64,000 bases of DNA, from the NCBI RefSeq assembly GCF_047948215.1, contig NC_134462.1, positions 120,054,937 to 120,118,936 of the forward strand, read 5' to 3'. Origin of the DNA: Lycorma delicatula. Taxonomy: Eukaryota > Arthropoda > Insecta > Hemiptera > Fulgoridae. The notes under the pieces were generated by a model that saw nothing but the letters and a program-made list of their open reading frames with translations, ran no database searches and had not been told where the DNA came from. Below are positions 37,350-51,400 of the stretch, piece after piece. Made by a program: the position numbers and the translations under genes. Numbering within the stretch: position 1 is the first letter of the stretch; every line of letters starts with the position of its first letter.

Positions 37350-37420
37350 AATTAACCGGGAATCGAACCGGAGACCAGATAATGTAAACCAGCACGCTAA
37401 CCGCCCCGCCTATCACTACC
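37350..37420 (-). mobile_element. tRNA-derived SINE head in unit 1
   Basis: The minus strand shows a perfect RNA polymerase III B box, ggttcgattcc (37359-37369), inside a tRNA-like T arm, and about 30 bases upstream an A-box-like taggcggggcgg followed by ttagcg (37394-37411). Spacing is that of a tRNA. The anticodon stem no longer pairs, so this is not a tRNA gene. Downstream sequence to about 37190 is probably SINE body; its end was not fixed. Confidence 0.65.
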
Positions 37421-38040
37421 CTTACATCATATTTATTATATTAATTAAACATACTCGTATTTATTATATTTATACTTACTATCTTTTTTGTTTTATTGAT
37501 GACATATTTAACTGAATTATTTGATTACAAATTATTATATCCGTTGATTTGTCTTCCTCTCAATTTATTTTTCGTTTGAAATTTCTAAACTATATGGAAC
37601 TTAGTATTGTTCACCTGCCAGTACGGAGTTATAAAAGTCTACGGTTTTCAAGAAAAACAACCAGACCGCGTGCAATTGTGCTAACAACCTCATCCTATAC
37701 GATAGCAATCGGTAACTATTCTGTCTTACCGGGAGATAAACTTAACTTTTCCGATATCTCACCCTCTCTATTTTATAGCCTAAAGTTGTATACACGCACC
37801 ATCTGGATCGAAATCATTATAGATTCAATTCAATTCCCGACACCTTAACCGGAAGGAATTCTCTCCTTTAATCTTAACCGTGTTCGTTTCACATAGAGAT
37901 TAATTTTAATATTACATGCACTGTACACGCGTAATATTATGTTATGTATTTAAATGCTTCGTAAAATTATCAAAACCTTATATAACTAACTTATATACAT
38001 TTTTTAACTTGTAGAGTAAAAAATATTACTGTATATAATT

Positions 38041-38495
38041 TATTCTGGTTATAAAATTTAAAAAAAAAATGGATTTTGGACTTTTTCTTAACTGCAGTAG
38101 TAAGCCTCTCATTGAAAGCTTTTCAACCATATAAAATAAGTGGTACTTATTTACATTAGTTTCAGAGTTATAACCAAATTAAAGTTTAATTAATGAAATA
38201 TTTGGATCATACAAGGGGAAGGCACATCGGTTCGAATCCGACTTCGTTTCCTTTTTTTTTAATTTAAATATATTGATTTATTAATAATTATTAAAAAACA
38301 ATTGTTACAATAAATAACAATTCAATAATAACCATAAACCATGTGTATATATATATATATATATGTATATGTATAAATCAGAAGTTATTGCGAAATAAAA
38401 TTTTATGTACTTTTCATTTAAAAAAAATGTTTTTAAGTAATTTAACAGGCGTACAAGGAAATCATGTGGGGTCCACACCAGATTTTTAGTACAGT
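38041..38495 (+). repeat. Inner inverted copy of the dispersed repeat, unit 1
   Basis: Inverted relative to the junction copy at 38840-39081. Contains ggttcgaatcc (38229-38239), a tRNA T-arm-like motif, and the (TA)n tract. The end at gtacaaggaaatcatgtggg matches 33640-33670 reversed. Confidence 0.8.
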
Positions 38496-41400
38496 TTTTG
38501 CTTATTTGTTTGTTATTATTTTTGTTAAATTTATGTTTTGCGATTTAAAAGAAAATTTACTGATAAAAATTAATAAATAATCAAAATATACATTTTGTAA
38601 AACATTTTATTTATTCTAAACCGTGTTCCTTTTTTATTATTTAATATCGATTTCGTAAAATTCAATCAATTGAATTCTTACATTTCTTTATTTTGATGGC
38701 TGTTATTTATTTTAATTGTGTAAGTAAAAAGGGGAAAAATAATAATATTTTATTTTATTTTTTTATTTAAAAAAATTCTGGTATAATGTATCTTCATTAA
38801 CTAAATGATCAACAGAAGTAACAACCCCCCCTCACCTCACGATGAAGTCGGATTTGAACCGATGAGCCTTCCCCTTGTAAGATCCAAATATTTTATTAAT
38901 TAAAATTTCATTTGACTATAACTCTGGAACCAATGAAAATAAGTACTGCTTATGAAATATCGTTGAGAAGCCCTCAATGAGGGCTTATTACTGCTGTTAA
39001 GAAAAAGTCGAAAATTCAATTTTTTTTCAATTTGGGCTTTTTTGGACACTTTTGGTTCATTCGATTGCAATCAAAAGGGGAGGTGCACAAATAGATGTTA
39101 AATCAGTCCTAAATTCAAAATTTCAACATTCTACGGCTAATCGTTTTTTAGTTATGCGAGATACAGACGTCACGTCGAAATTAGTCAAAATGCTTTCAGG
39201 AATAGTCAAAATGGATATTTCCAATTAAATCTGAAAACCAAAATTTTTCACGATCACAATACTTTCTTTACTTCATACTAGGAAGTAAATACACAAATAT
39301 ACATAAAAACGACCCGATATTTTTATATTGTTTAGAACTGTCCGGTCAAATAAAAAAGTACGTAATAGATAAAGTAAGTGTTGTGAATATAATGTATTAT
39401 TTTCCTCAGCAGAACGAAAATGAAGTAATAACCGTTGTCCAAGAAGACAATGAAATTACGGTTAAGGTCCTTTCAACTAAGATGTAACGTTAATGGCCAC
39501 CATGTAGAGACTTCTTATTTACGTTTTAATTAATGCATTGTAATTATATAAACGGAGTTGTATGTTATTAAGTTTATTACTGCTTCTGTTTTACATACAT
39601 ATTGTTTATTTATTACGGCATTTTTATGAATGAATTAATTTTGTAGCAGTATAATCTTTCCACGGTTGAGTACGAGTATTTAAACGCAGAACCTTCGGAA
39701 TGAAAAACAAAACGTTTCCATAGAAATCGGAGAATATAGAGTTATGTTTTAGTTGATGTAGAAATTTGTTTAAAGAGTATAGGGATTTCCATAAATATAA
39801 CAGAGCTTTTGTTTTTTGTAAAAAAAAAAAAAATAATGTAATATATTAATGTACACTGGTTGCATGTGATTTCTTGTTTTATACTTGATGGAATCAGTAT
39901 AAAACAGCATTAAACTACAATATTGCAAGCAGTATTTAACTCCTTGAATACATTAAAAGCCTGTGTTAAACCGATTTACTAATGTATTTCAGATTGCATC
40001 TTACGCCCCGAAAGCTTTTGGATAAAACCAGGAACGTTACTTCCTATGCAGTAAGTCTCGCATTGAATTAAGTATTATAATTATTATTATTAAGTGCCAA
40101 TTATCAGATTACAAGTGGTAATTGATACATTTATAATAATCAGCTTATAGTTGCGCTTAACTCTTTGAGATTTATAACCAAATAGCAAATGGTAATATAG
40201 AAGGCTAACGTAGATTAAACCCAGCAGTTGAAAGGGGGAATTAGGACAGTTGATTTTATGTTATTCTCAGAAATTTAAAAGATAAAAGAATAAATTGATT
40301 ATTATAATTAAAAACCAAACCGTAACCAGTAACGTGGAAATTGAATCTTAACTTATTGAAAAAGGTAATATATTGTAATGTATGGTTTTTGATGTATTTA
40401 TTTTTTGTTACTAACGATCAAGTAGTTGCCAATAAAAGTAGTTTCAGAGGAGGTCGTATTTATGCTTCATCATTCCATATATAATTTCAAGGATACCGTT
40501 TTGAATAAATTCTAAATATTTTTTGACTTATACAAAAAAAAATTAAATTATCAAAATCCATTTGTAAAATTTTATTATATAAAATTTGTACTTCGTGGCT
40601 GTGATCTTTATCCCCTGACTCTTTCATTAGAAATTATACATCTGATGAAGGTAGATCTACTAAAAACGTGTTAAGGAAGTATTTAATTAATTTTTTAAGT
40701 TAAATTAACGTATTACGGTATTAAAAGTAATAAGCAAAACAATAAAATATTTTTGAACGTTCTTTTTTTTTTAAATTGAAAATATAAAAACCGTGTTTTT
40801 ACGTATAGTATTAATAATCTTTTTAAATACGATTATTTGCTAATCTTTATAAATATTCAATTCAGTAAAACGCTTCATTCATTTATAAGTAACAAAATAA
40901 TGTTAAAAAAATTTCTTACACGACTAAGTGAATAATTTTGTTTCTTAAATAATATTTATAATATTAAAATATAATTAAGAAAAGTACAATTTCCAGTATA
41001 ACTTAATACATACTAAAATAAATAAATAGCTTTTTCTTAAAATAAACTTGTCAATATTATCTTGATATTGGAATAAATTTTAATGTATGTAGATCCATCT
41101 ACTTCTCAAAAAAATTCTTATAGTGGTTTAAATCCTTAATAATCTAATTTTTTTGCAGTTGTTGAACACTCGATATGTTAATAAAAACTCATTTTGAAAC
41201 TCTTTCGGTATACATCAATCAAAGTAAAACATATTTAGTCGGGTAATTCTGGGACTTTTGTCCACCTGAAGTGAAGGATTCACTTTGATGGTTTTGAAGC
41301 TTTGATGGTTTTTTTCTTATATAAATGAATTTGAGCCCCTGTCGGTTTGTTGGAAATTATTTGTCAGAAAATTACTATCGATGTTACTTTCGGAATAGGT

Positions 41401-42310
41401 AGTCGCAAATTTTTATTTAATTTCGTGAAGATCGCAGGCTATTTTTACGCATAGCTTTGAAATGAAAACGACGTATAGAGAATTTTAAATAATTTTGAAT
41501 TAGGTTTTACAACTAGATAAAATGACACGAAAATGTTGAGTCTAATTAAAGAGAATAGTACTATTTTTGGTGTTGTTTATTAGTAAAATATAAAAATTAT
41601 AATTATAATTTAATATTGAGTTAGTAACGCGTACATACGGAGTGATTGATCTCAAAGTATCGAAAACCTTAAATGATTTTTCAACCGTTAAATATAAGAA
41701 AATACGTACAAAATTTAAATTTAGCAATTGGTCTTTCCTCGAAAGACCATCTTTTTTTTGTGTGAGACTATATCACTCCAAACACTCTGTGGGTCCTGGG
41801 TGGCAAATCGAAACAAAAATGTTTAATGGAATTGGGGCGGTGGTGTCACATCATTTTTGAGTGTATTGAGAAAAGACAATTTTGTCGTAAAAATCTTACC
41901 GATGAAATTAAAATCTATTTCAAAAATGAAATATTTAACCTCCTTTAAATAATTGTTCAACAGTGAAACATTAAAAAAACTGAAATTTAGCAAATATTCC
42001 TATCTATTTCTTTAAATGAAGTTAAACGGATTTAAGAATCGTTATACTTTTCGAACACGCTGTATATTTCTTCTCTATTCAATACACTTGTTGTATGCAG
42101 TTTATTGTTGTAATTAGAGTCTGAAGAAATAAGCTTTCCCACCGCTACATCTGTATATCATAAAAGACAGCGGGACTCAAGTAGATGTACAGGCGCAGGT
42201 AGGTGCTCGAATAGATTCCAAAAACTTAGGCCTATTCAGTTAAGATTCCTTTTATTTGAATTTTTCAATATACCTTACTCTAAATCCCCTTTCACGTTTT
42301 ACGTATAAAA

Positions 42311-42381
42311 AATTAACCGGGAATCGAACCGGAGACCAGATAATGTAAACCAGCACGCTAACCGCCCCGCCTATCACTACC
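42311..42381 (-). mobile_element. tRNA-derived SINE head in unit 2
   Basis: Identical counterpart of 37350-37420, offset by 4,961 bases. Confidence 0.65.
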
Positions 42382-43001
42382 CTTACATCATATTTATTAT
42401 ATTAATTAAACATACTCGTATTTATTATATTTATACTTACTATCTTTTTTGTTTTATTGATGACATATTTAACTGAATTATTTGATTACAAATTATTATA
42501 TCCGTTGATTTGTCTTCCTCTCAATTTATTTTTCGTTTGAAATTTCTAAACTATATGGAACTTAGTATTGTTCACCTGCCAGTACGGAGTTATAAAAGTC
42601 TACGGTTTTCAAGAAAAACAACCAGACCGCGTGCAATTGTGCTAACAACCTCATCCTATACGATAGCAATCGGTAACTATTCTGTCTTACCGGGAGATAA
42701 ACTTAACTTTTCCGATATCTCACCCTCTCTATTTTATAGCCTAAAGTTGTATACACGCACCATCTGGATCGAAATCATTATAGATTCAATTCAATTCCCG
42801 ACACCTTAACCGGAAGGAATTCTCTCCTTTAATCTTAACCGTGTTCGTTTCACATAGAGATTAATTTTAATATTACATGCACTGTACACGCGTAATATTA
42901 TGTTATGTATTTAAATGCTTCGTAAAATTATCAAAACCTTATATAACTAACTTATATACATTTTTTAACTTGTAGAGTAAAAAATATTACTGTATATAAT
43001 T

Positions 43002-43456
43002 TATTCTGGTTATAAAATTTAAAAAAAAAATGGATTTTGGACTTTTTCTTAACTGCAGTAGTAAGCCTCTCATTGAAAGCTTTTCAACCATATAAAATAA
43101 GTGGTACTTATTTACATTAGTTTCAGAGTTATAACCAAATTAAAGTTTAATTAATGAAATATTTGGATCATACAAGGGGAAGGCACATCGGTTCGAATCC
43201 GACTTCGTTTCCTTTTTTTTTAATTTAAATATATTGATTTATTAATAATTATTAAAAAACAATTGTTACAATAAATAACAATTCAATAATAACCATAAAC
43301 CATGTGTATATATATATATATATATGTATATGTATAAATCAGAAGTTATTGCGAAATAAAATTTTATGTACTTTTCATTTAAAAAAAATGTTTTTAAGTA
43401 ATTTAACAGGCGTACAAGGAAATCATGTGGGGTCCACACCAGATTTTTAGTACAGT
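43002..43456 (+). repeat. Inner inverted copy of the dispersed repeat, unit 2
   Basis: Counterpart of 38041-38495. Confidence 0.8.
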
Positions 43457-46400
43457 TTTTGCTTATTTGTTTGTTATTATTTTTGTTAAATTTATGTTTT
43501 GCGATTTAAAAGAAAATTTACTGATAAAAATTAATAAATAATCAAAATATACATTTTGTAAAACATTTTATTTATTCTAAACCGTGTTCCTTTTTTATTA
43601 TTTAATATCGATTTCGTAAAATTCAATCAATTGAATTCTTACATTTCTTTATTTTGATGGCTGTTATTTATTTTAATTGTGTAAGTAAAAAGGGGAAAAA
43701 TAATAATATTTTATTTTATTTTTTTATTTAAAAAAATTCTGGTATAATGTATCTTCATTAACTAAATGATCAACAGAAGTAACAACCCCCCCTCACCTCA
43801 CGATGAAGTCGGATTTGAACCGATGAGCCTTCCCCTTGTAAGATCCAAATATTTTATTAATTAAAATTTCATTTGACTATAACTCTGGAACCAATGAAAA
43901 TAAGTACTGCTTATGAAATATCGTTGAGAAGCCCTCAATGAGGGCTTATTACTGCTGTTAAGAAAAAGTCGAAAATTCAATTTTTTTTCAATTTGGGCTT
44001 TTTTGGACACTTTTGGTTCATTCGATTGCAATCAAAAGGGGAGGTGCACAAATAGATGTTAAATCAGTCCTAAATTCAAAATTTCAACATTCTACGGCTA
44101 ATCGTTTTTTAGTTATGCGAGATACAGACGTCACGTCGAAATTAGTCAAAATGCTTTCAGGAATAGTCAAAATGGATATTTCCAATTAAATCTGAAAACC
44201 AAAATTTTTCACGATCACAATACTTTCTTTACTTCATACTAGGAAGTAAATACACAAATATACATAAAAACGACCCGATATTTTTATATTGTTTAGAACT
44301 GTCCGGTCAAATAAAAAAGTACGTAATAGATAAAGTAAGTGTTGTGAATATAATGTATTATTTTCCTCAGCAGAACGAAAATGAAGTAATAACCGTTGTC
44401 CAAGAAGACAATGAAATTACGGTTAAGGTCCTTTCAACTAAGATGTAACGTTAATGGCCACCATGTAGAGACTTCTTATTTACGTTTTAATTAATGCATT
44501 GTAATTATATAAACGGAGTTGTATGTTATTAAGTTTATTACTGCTTCTGTTTTACATACATATTGTTTATTTATTACGGCATTTTTATGAATGAATTAAT
44601 TTTGTAGCAGTATAATCTTTCCACGGTTGAGTACGAGTATTTAAACGCAGAACCTTCGGAATGAAAAACAAAACGTTTCCATAGAAATCGGAGAATATAG
44701 AGTTATGTTTTAGTTGATGTAGAAATTTGTTTAAAGAGTATAGGGATTTCCATAAATATAACAGAGCTTTTGTTTTTTGTAAAAAAAAAAAAAATAATGT
44801 AATATATTAATGTACACTGGTTGCATGTGATTTCTTGTTTTATACTTGATGGAATCAGTATAAAACAGCATTAAACTACAATATTGCAAGCAGTATTTAA
44901 CTCCTTGAATACATTAAAAGCCTGTGTTAAACCGATTTACTAATGTATTTCAGATTGCATCTTACGCCCCGAAAGCTTTTGGATAAAACCAGGAACGTTA
45001 CTTCCTATGCAGTAAGTCTCGCATTGAATTAAGTATTATAATTATTATTATTAAGTGCCAATTATCAGATTACAAGTGGTAATTGATACATTTATAATAA
45101 TCAGCTTATAGTTGCGCTTAACTCTTTGAGATTTATAACCAAATAGCAAATGGTAATATAGAAGGCTAACGTAGATTAAACCCAGCAGTTGAAAGGGGGA
45201 ATTAGGACAGTTGATTTTATGTTATTCTCAGAAATTTAAAAGATAAAAGAATAAATTGATTATTATAATTAAAAACCAAACCGTAACCAGTAACGTGGAA
45301 ATTGAATCTTAACTTATTGAAAAAGGTAATATATTGTAATGTATGGTTTTTGATGTATTTATTTTTTGTTACTAACGATCAAGTAGTTGCCAATAAAAGT
45401 AGTTTCAGAGGAGGTCGTATTTATGCTTCATCATTCCATATATAATTTCAAGGATACCGTTTTGAATAAATTCTAAATATTTTTTGACTTATACAAAAAA
45501 AAATTAAATTATCAAAATCCATTTGTAAAATTTTATTATATAAAATTTGTACTTCGTGGCTGTGATCTTTATCCCCTGACTCTTTCATTAGAAATTATAC
45601 ATCTGATGAAGGTAGATCTACTAAAAACGTGTTAAGGAAGTATTTAATTAATTTTTTAAGTTAAATTAACGTATTACGGTATTAAAAGTAATAAGCAAAA
45701 CAATAAAATATTTTTGAACGTTCTTTTTTTTTTAAATTGAAAATATAAAAACCGTGTTTTTACGTATAGTATTAATAATCTTTTTAAATACGATTATTTG
45801 CTAATCTTTATAAATATTCAATTCAGTAAAACGCTTCATTCATTTATAAGTAACAAAATAATGTTAAAAAAATTTCTTACACGACTAAGTGAATAATTTT
45901 GTTTCTTAAATAATATTTATAATATTAAAATATAATTAAGAAAAGTACAATTTCCAGTATAACTTAATACATACTAAAATAAATAAATAGCTTTTTCTTA
46001 AAATAAACTTGTCAATATTATCTTGATATTGGAATAAATTTTAATGTATGTAGATCCATCTACTTCTCAAAAAAATTCTTATAGTGGTTTAAATCCTTAA
46101 TAATCTAATTTTTTTGCAGTTGTTGAACACTCGATATGTTAATAAAAACTCATTTTGAAACTCTTTCGGTATACATCAATCAAAGTAAAACATATTTAGT
46201 CGGGTAATTCTGGGACTTTTGTCCACCTGAAGTGAAGGATTCACTTTGATGGTTTTGAAGCTTTGATGGTTTTTTTCTTATATAAATGAATTTGAGCCCC
46301 TGTCGGTTTGTTGGAAATTATTTGTCAGAAAATTACTATCGATGTTACTTTCGGAATAGGTAGTCGCAAATTTTTATTTAATTTCGTGAAGATCGCAGGC

Positions 46401-47271
46401 TATTTTTACGCATAGCTTTGAAATGAAAACGACGTATAGAGAATTTTAAATAATTTTGAATTAGGTTTTACAACTAGATAAAATGACACGAAAATGTTGA
46501 GTCTAATTAAAGAGAATAGTACTATTTTTGGTGTTGTTTATTAGTAAAATATAAAAATTATAATTATAATTTAATATTGAGTTAGTAACGCGTACATACG
46601 GAGTGATTGATCTCAAAGTATCGAAAACCTTAAATGATTTTTCAACCGTTAAATATAAGAAAATACGTACAAAATTTAAATTTAGCAATTGGTCTTTCCT
46701 CGAAAGACCATCTTTTTTTTGTGTGAGACTATATCACTCCAAACACTCTGTGGGTCCTGGGTGGCAAATCGAAACAAAAATGTTTAATGGAATTGGGGCG
46801 GTGGTGTCACATCATTTTTGAGTGTATTGAGAAAAGACAATTTTGTCGTAAAAATCTTACCGATGAAATTAAAATCTATTTCAAAAATGAAATATTTAAC
46901 CTCCTTTAAATAATTGTTCAACAGTGAAACATTAAAAAAACTGAAATTTAGCAAATATTCCTATCTATTTCTTTAAATGAAGTTAAACGGATTTAAGAAT
47001 CGTTATACTTTTCGAACACGCTGTATATTTCTTCTCTATTCAATACACTTGTTGTATGCAGTTTATTGTTGTAATTAGAGTCTGAAGAAATAAGCTTTCC
47101 CACCGCTACATCTGTATATCATAAAAGACAGCGGGACTCAAGTAGATGTACAGGCGCAGGTAGGTGCTCGAATAGATTCCAAAAACTTAGGCCTATTCAG
47201 TTAAGATTCCTTTTATTTGAATTTTTCAATATACCTTACTCTAAATCCCCTTTCACGTTTTACGTATAAAA

Positions 47272-47342
47272 AATTAACCGGGAATCGAACCGGAGACCAG
47301 ATAATGTAAACCAGCACGCTAACCGCCCCGCCTATCACTACC
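47272..47342 (-). mobile_element. tRNA-derived SINE head in unit 3
   Basis: Counterpart of 37350-37420, offset by 9,922 bases. Confidence 0.65.
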
Positions 47343-47962
47343 CTTACATCATATTTATTATATTAATTAAACATACTCGTATTTATTATATTTATACTTA
47401 CTATCTTTTTTGTTTTATTGATGACATATTTAACTGAATTATTTGATTACAAATTATTATATCCGTTGATTTGTCTTCCTCTCAATTTATTTTTCGTTTG
47501 AAATTTCTAAACTATATGGAACTTAGTATTGTTCACCTGCCAGTACGGAGTTATAAAAGTCTACGGTTTTCAAGAAAAACAACCAGACCGCGTGCAATTG
47601 TGCTAACAACCTCATCCTATACGATAGCAATCGGTAACTATTCTGTCTTACCGGGAGATAAACTTAACTTTTCCGATATCTCACCCTCTCTATTTTATAG
47701 CCTAAAGTTGTATACACGCACCATCTGGATCGAAATCATTATAGATTCAATTCAATTCCCGACACCTTAACCGGAAGGAATTCTCTCCTTTAATCTTAAC
47801 CGTGTTCGTTTCACATAGAGATTAATTTTAATATTACATGCACTGTACACGCGTAATATTATGTTATGTATTTAAATGCTTCGTAAAATTATCAAAACCT
47901 TATATAACTAACTTATATACATTTTTTAACTTGTAGAGTAAAAAATATTACTGTATATAATT

Positions 47963-48417
47963 TATTCTGGTTATAAAATTTAAAAAAAAAATGGATTTTG
48001 GACTTTTTCTTAACTGCAGTAGTAAGCCTCTCATTGAAAGCTTTTCAACCATATAAAATAAGTGGTACTTATTTACATTAGTTTCAGAGTTATAACCAAA
48101 TTAAAGTTTAATTAATGAAATATTTGGATCATACAAGGGGAAGGCACATCGGTTCGAATCCGACTTCGTTTCCTTTTTTTTTAATTTAAATATATTGATT
48201 TATTAATAATTATTAAAAAACAATTGTTACAATAAATAACAATTCAATAATAACCATAAACCATGTGTATATATATATATATATATGTATATGTATAAAT
48301 CAGAAGTTATTGCGAAATAAAATTTTATGTACTTTTCATTTAAAAAAAATGTTTTTAAGTAATTTAACAGGCGTACAAGGAAATCATGTGGGGTCCACAC
48401 CAGATTTTTAGTACAGT
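47963..48417 (+). repeat. Inner inverted copy of the dispersed repeat, unit 3
   Basis: Counterpart of 38041-38495. Confidence 0.8.
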
Positions 48418-51400
48418 TTTTGCTTATTTGTTTGTTATTATTTTTGTTAAATTTATGTTTTGCGATTTAAAAGAAAATTTACTGATAAAAATTAATAAAT
48501 AATCAAAATATACATTTTGTAAAACATTTTATTTATTCTAAACCGTGTTCCTTTTTTATTATTTAATATCGATTTCGTAAAATTCAATCAATTGAATTCT
48601 TACATTTCTTTATTTTGATGGCTGTTATTTATTTTAATTGTGTAAGTAAAAAGGGGAAAAATAATAATATTTTATTTTATTTTTTTATTTAAAAAAATTC
48701 TGGTATAATGTATCTTCATTAACTAAATGATCAACAGAAGTAACAACCCCCCCTCACCTCACGATGAAGTCGGATTTGAACCGATGAGCCTTCCCCTTGT
48801 AAGATCCAAATATTTTATTAATTAAAATTTCATTTGACTATAACTCTGGAACCAATGAAAATAAGTACTGCTTATGAAATATCGTTGAGAAGCCCTCAAT
48901 GAGGGCTTATTACTGCTGTTAAGAAAAAGTCGAAAATTCAATTTTTTTTCAATTTGGGCTTTTTTGGACACTTTTGGTTCATTCGATTGCAATCAAAAGG
49001 GGAGGTGCACAAATAGATGTTAAATCAGTCCTAAATTCAAAATTTCAACATTCTACGGCTAATCGTTTTTTAGTTATGCGAGATACAGACGTCACGTCGA
49101 AATTAGTCAAAATGCTTTCAGGAATAGTCAAAATGGATATTTCCAATTAAATCTGAAAACCAAAATTTTTCACGATCACAATACTTTCTTTACTTCATAC
49201 TAGGAAGTAAATACACAAATATACATAAAAACGACCCGATATTTTTATATTGTTTAGAACTGTCCGGTCAAATAAAAAAGTACGTAATAGATAAAGTAAG
49301 TGTTGTGAATATAATGTATTATTTTCCTCAGCAGAACGAAAATGAAGTAATAACCGTTGTCCAAGAAGACAATGAAATTACGGTTAAGGTCCTTTCAACT
49401 AAGATGTAACGTTAATGGCCACCATGTAGAGACTTCTTATTTACGTTTTAATTAATGCATTGTAATTATATAAACGGAGTTGTATGTTATTAAGTTTATT
49501 ACTGCTTCTGTTTTACATACATATTGTTTATTTATTACGGCATTTTTATGAATGAATTAATTTTGTAGCAGTATAATCTTTCCACGGTTGAGTACGAGTA
49601 TTTAAACGCAGAACCTTCGGAATGAAAAACAAAACGTTTCCATAGAAATCGGAGAATATAGAGTTATGTTTTAGTTGATGTAGAAATTTGTTTAAAGAGT
49701 ATAGGGATTTCCATAAATATAACAGAGCTTTTGTTTTTTGTAAAAAAAAAAAAAATAATGTAATATATTAATGTACACTGGTTGCATGTGATTTCTTGTT
49801 TTATACTTGATGGAATCAGTATAAAACAGCATTAAACTACAATATTGCAAGCAGTATTTAACTCCTTGAATACATTAAAAGCCTGTGTTAAACCGATTTA
49901 CTAATGTATTTCAGATTGCATCTTACGCCCCGAAAGCTTTTGGATAAAACCAGGAACGTTACTTCCTATGCAGTAAGTCTCGCATTGAATTAAGTATTAT
50001 AATTATTATTATTAAGTGCCAATTATCAGATTACAAGTGGTAATTGATACATTTATAATAATCAGCTTATAGTTGCGCTTAACTCTTTGAGATTTATAAC
50101 CAAATAGCAAATGGTAATATAGAAGGCTAACGTAGATTAAACCCAGCAGTTGAAAGGGGGAATTAGGACAGTTGATTTTATGTTATTCTCAGAAATTTAA
50201 AAGATAAAAGAATAAATTGATTATTATAATTAAAAACCAAACCGTAACCAGTAACGTGGAAATTGAATCTTAACTTATTGAAAAAGGTAATATATTGTAA
50301 TGTATGGTTTTTGATGTATTTATTTTTTGTTACTAACGATCAAGTAGTTGCCAATAAAAGTAGTTTCAGAGGAGGTCGTATTTATGCTTCATCATTCCAT
50401 ATATAATTTCAAGGATACCGTTTTGAATAAATTCTAAATATTTTTTGACTTATACAAAAAAAAATTAAATTATCAAAATCCATTTGTAAAATTTTATTAT
50501 ATAAAATTTGTACTTCGTGGCTGTGATCTTTATCCCCTGACTCTTTCATTAGAAATTATACATCTGATGAAGGTAGATCTACTAAAAACGTGTTAAGGAA
50601 GTATTTAATTAATTTTTTAAGTTAAATTAACGTATTACGGTATTAAAAGTAATAAGCAAAACAATAAAATATTTTTGAACGTTCTTTTTTTTTTAAATTG
50701 AAAATATAAAAACCGTGTTTTTACGTATAGTATTAATAATCTTTTTAAATACGATTATTTGCTAATCTTTATAAATATTCAATTCAGTAAAACGCTTCAT
50801 TCATTTATAAGTAACAAAATAATGTTAAAAAAATTTCTTACACGACTAAGTGAATAATTTTGTTTCTTAAATAATATTTATAATATTAAAATATAATTAA
50901 GAAAAGTACAATTTCCAGTATAACTTAATACATACTAAAATAAATAAATAGCTTTTTCTTAAAATAAACTTGTCAATATTATCTTGATATTGGAATAAAT
51001 TTTAATGTATGTAGATCCATCTACTTCTCAAAAAAATTCTTATAGTGGTTTAAATCCTTAATAATCTAATTTTTTTGCAGTTGTTGAACACTCGATATGT
51101 TAATAAAAACTCATTTTGAAACTCTTTCGGTATACATCAATCAAAGTAAAACATATTTAGTCGGGTAATTCTGGGACTTTTGTCCACCTGAAGTGAAGGA
51201 TTCACTTTGATGGTTTTGAAGCTTTGATGGTTTTTTTCTTATATAAATGAATTTGAGCCCCTGTCGGTTTGTTGGAAATTATTTGTCAGAAAATTACTAT
51301 CGATGTTACTTTCGGAATAGGTAGTCGCAAATTTTTATTTAATTTCGTGAAGATCGCAGGCTATTTTTACGCATAGCTTTGAAATGAAAACGACGTATAG

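Larger units (their letters stand above)
34121..39081. repeat. Tandem array unit 1 (4,961 bp)
   Basis: First of four head-to-tail copies. Starts at ggtgcacaaatagatg and ends at the next gggga before the same motif. It contains no convincing gene: frames at 36581-36766 (-), 36681-36899 (+) and 37549-37848 (+) recur identically in every unit only because the DNA does. It holds a tRNA-like SINE head (37350-37420), an inner plus-strand copy of the dispersed repeat (38041-38495), a (TA)n tract (about 38346-38364) and the left half of a hybrid dispersed-repeat junction (from about 38840). Confidence 0.95.
39082..44042. repeat. Tandem array unit 2 (4,961 bp)
   Basis: Same length as unit 1, and no difference was noticed on reading. 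The start at 39082 is preceded by the hybrid junction (left part resembles the right flanking copy, right part the left flanking copy). Confidence 0.95.
44043..49003. repeat. Tandem array unit 3 (4,961 bp)
   Basis: Same length as units 1 and 2 with the same junction sequence at its start. Confidence 0.95.

Noticed and set aside
37350..37420. Intact tRNA gene on the minus strand
   Set aside because: B box and A-box spacing fit, but the anticodon stem does not pair and the acceptor stem is missing; a SINE head is a better reading.
36581..37848. Three open frames (61, 72 and 99 codons) repeated in all four units, as if a conserved gene family
   Set aside because: They are identical only because the DNA is tandemly duplicated. 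No domain, no start context and no family resemblance; two overlap on opposite strands.
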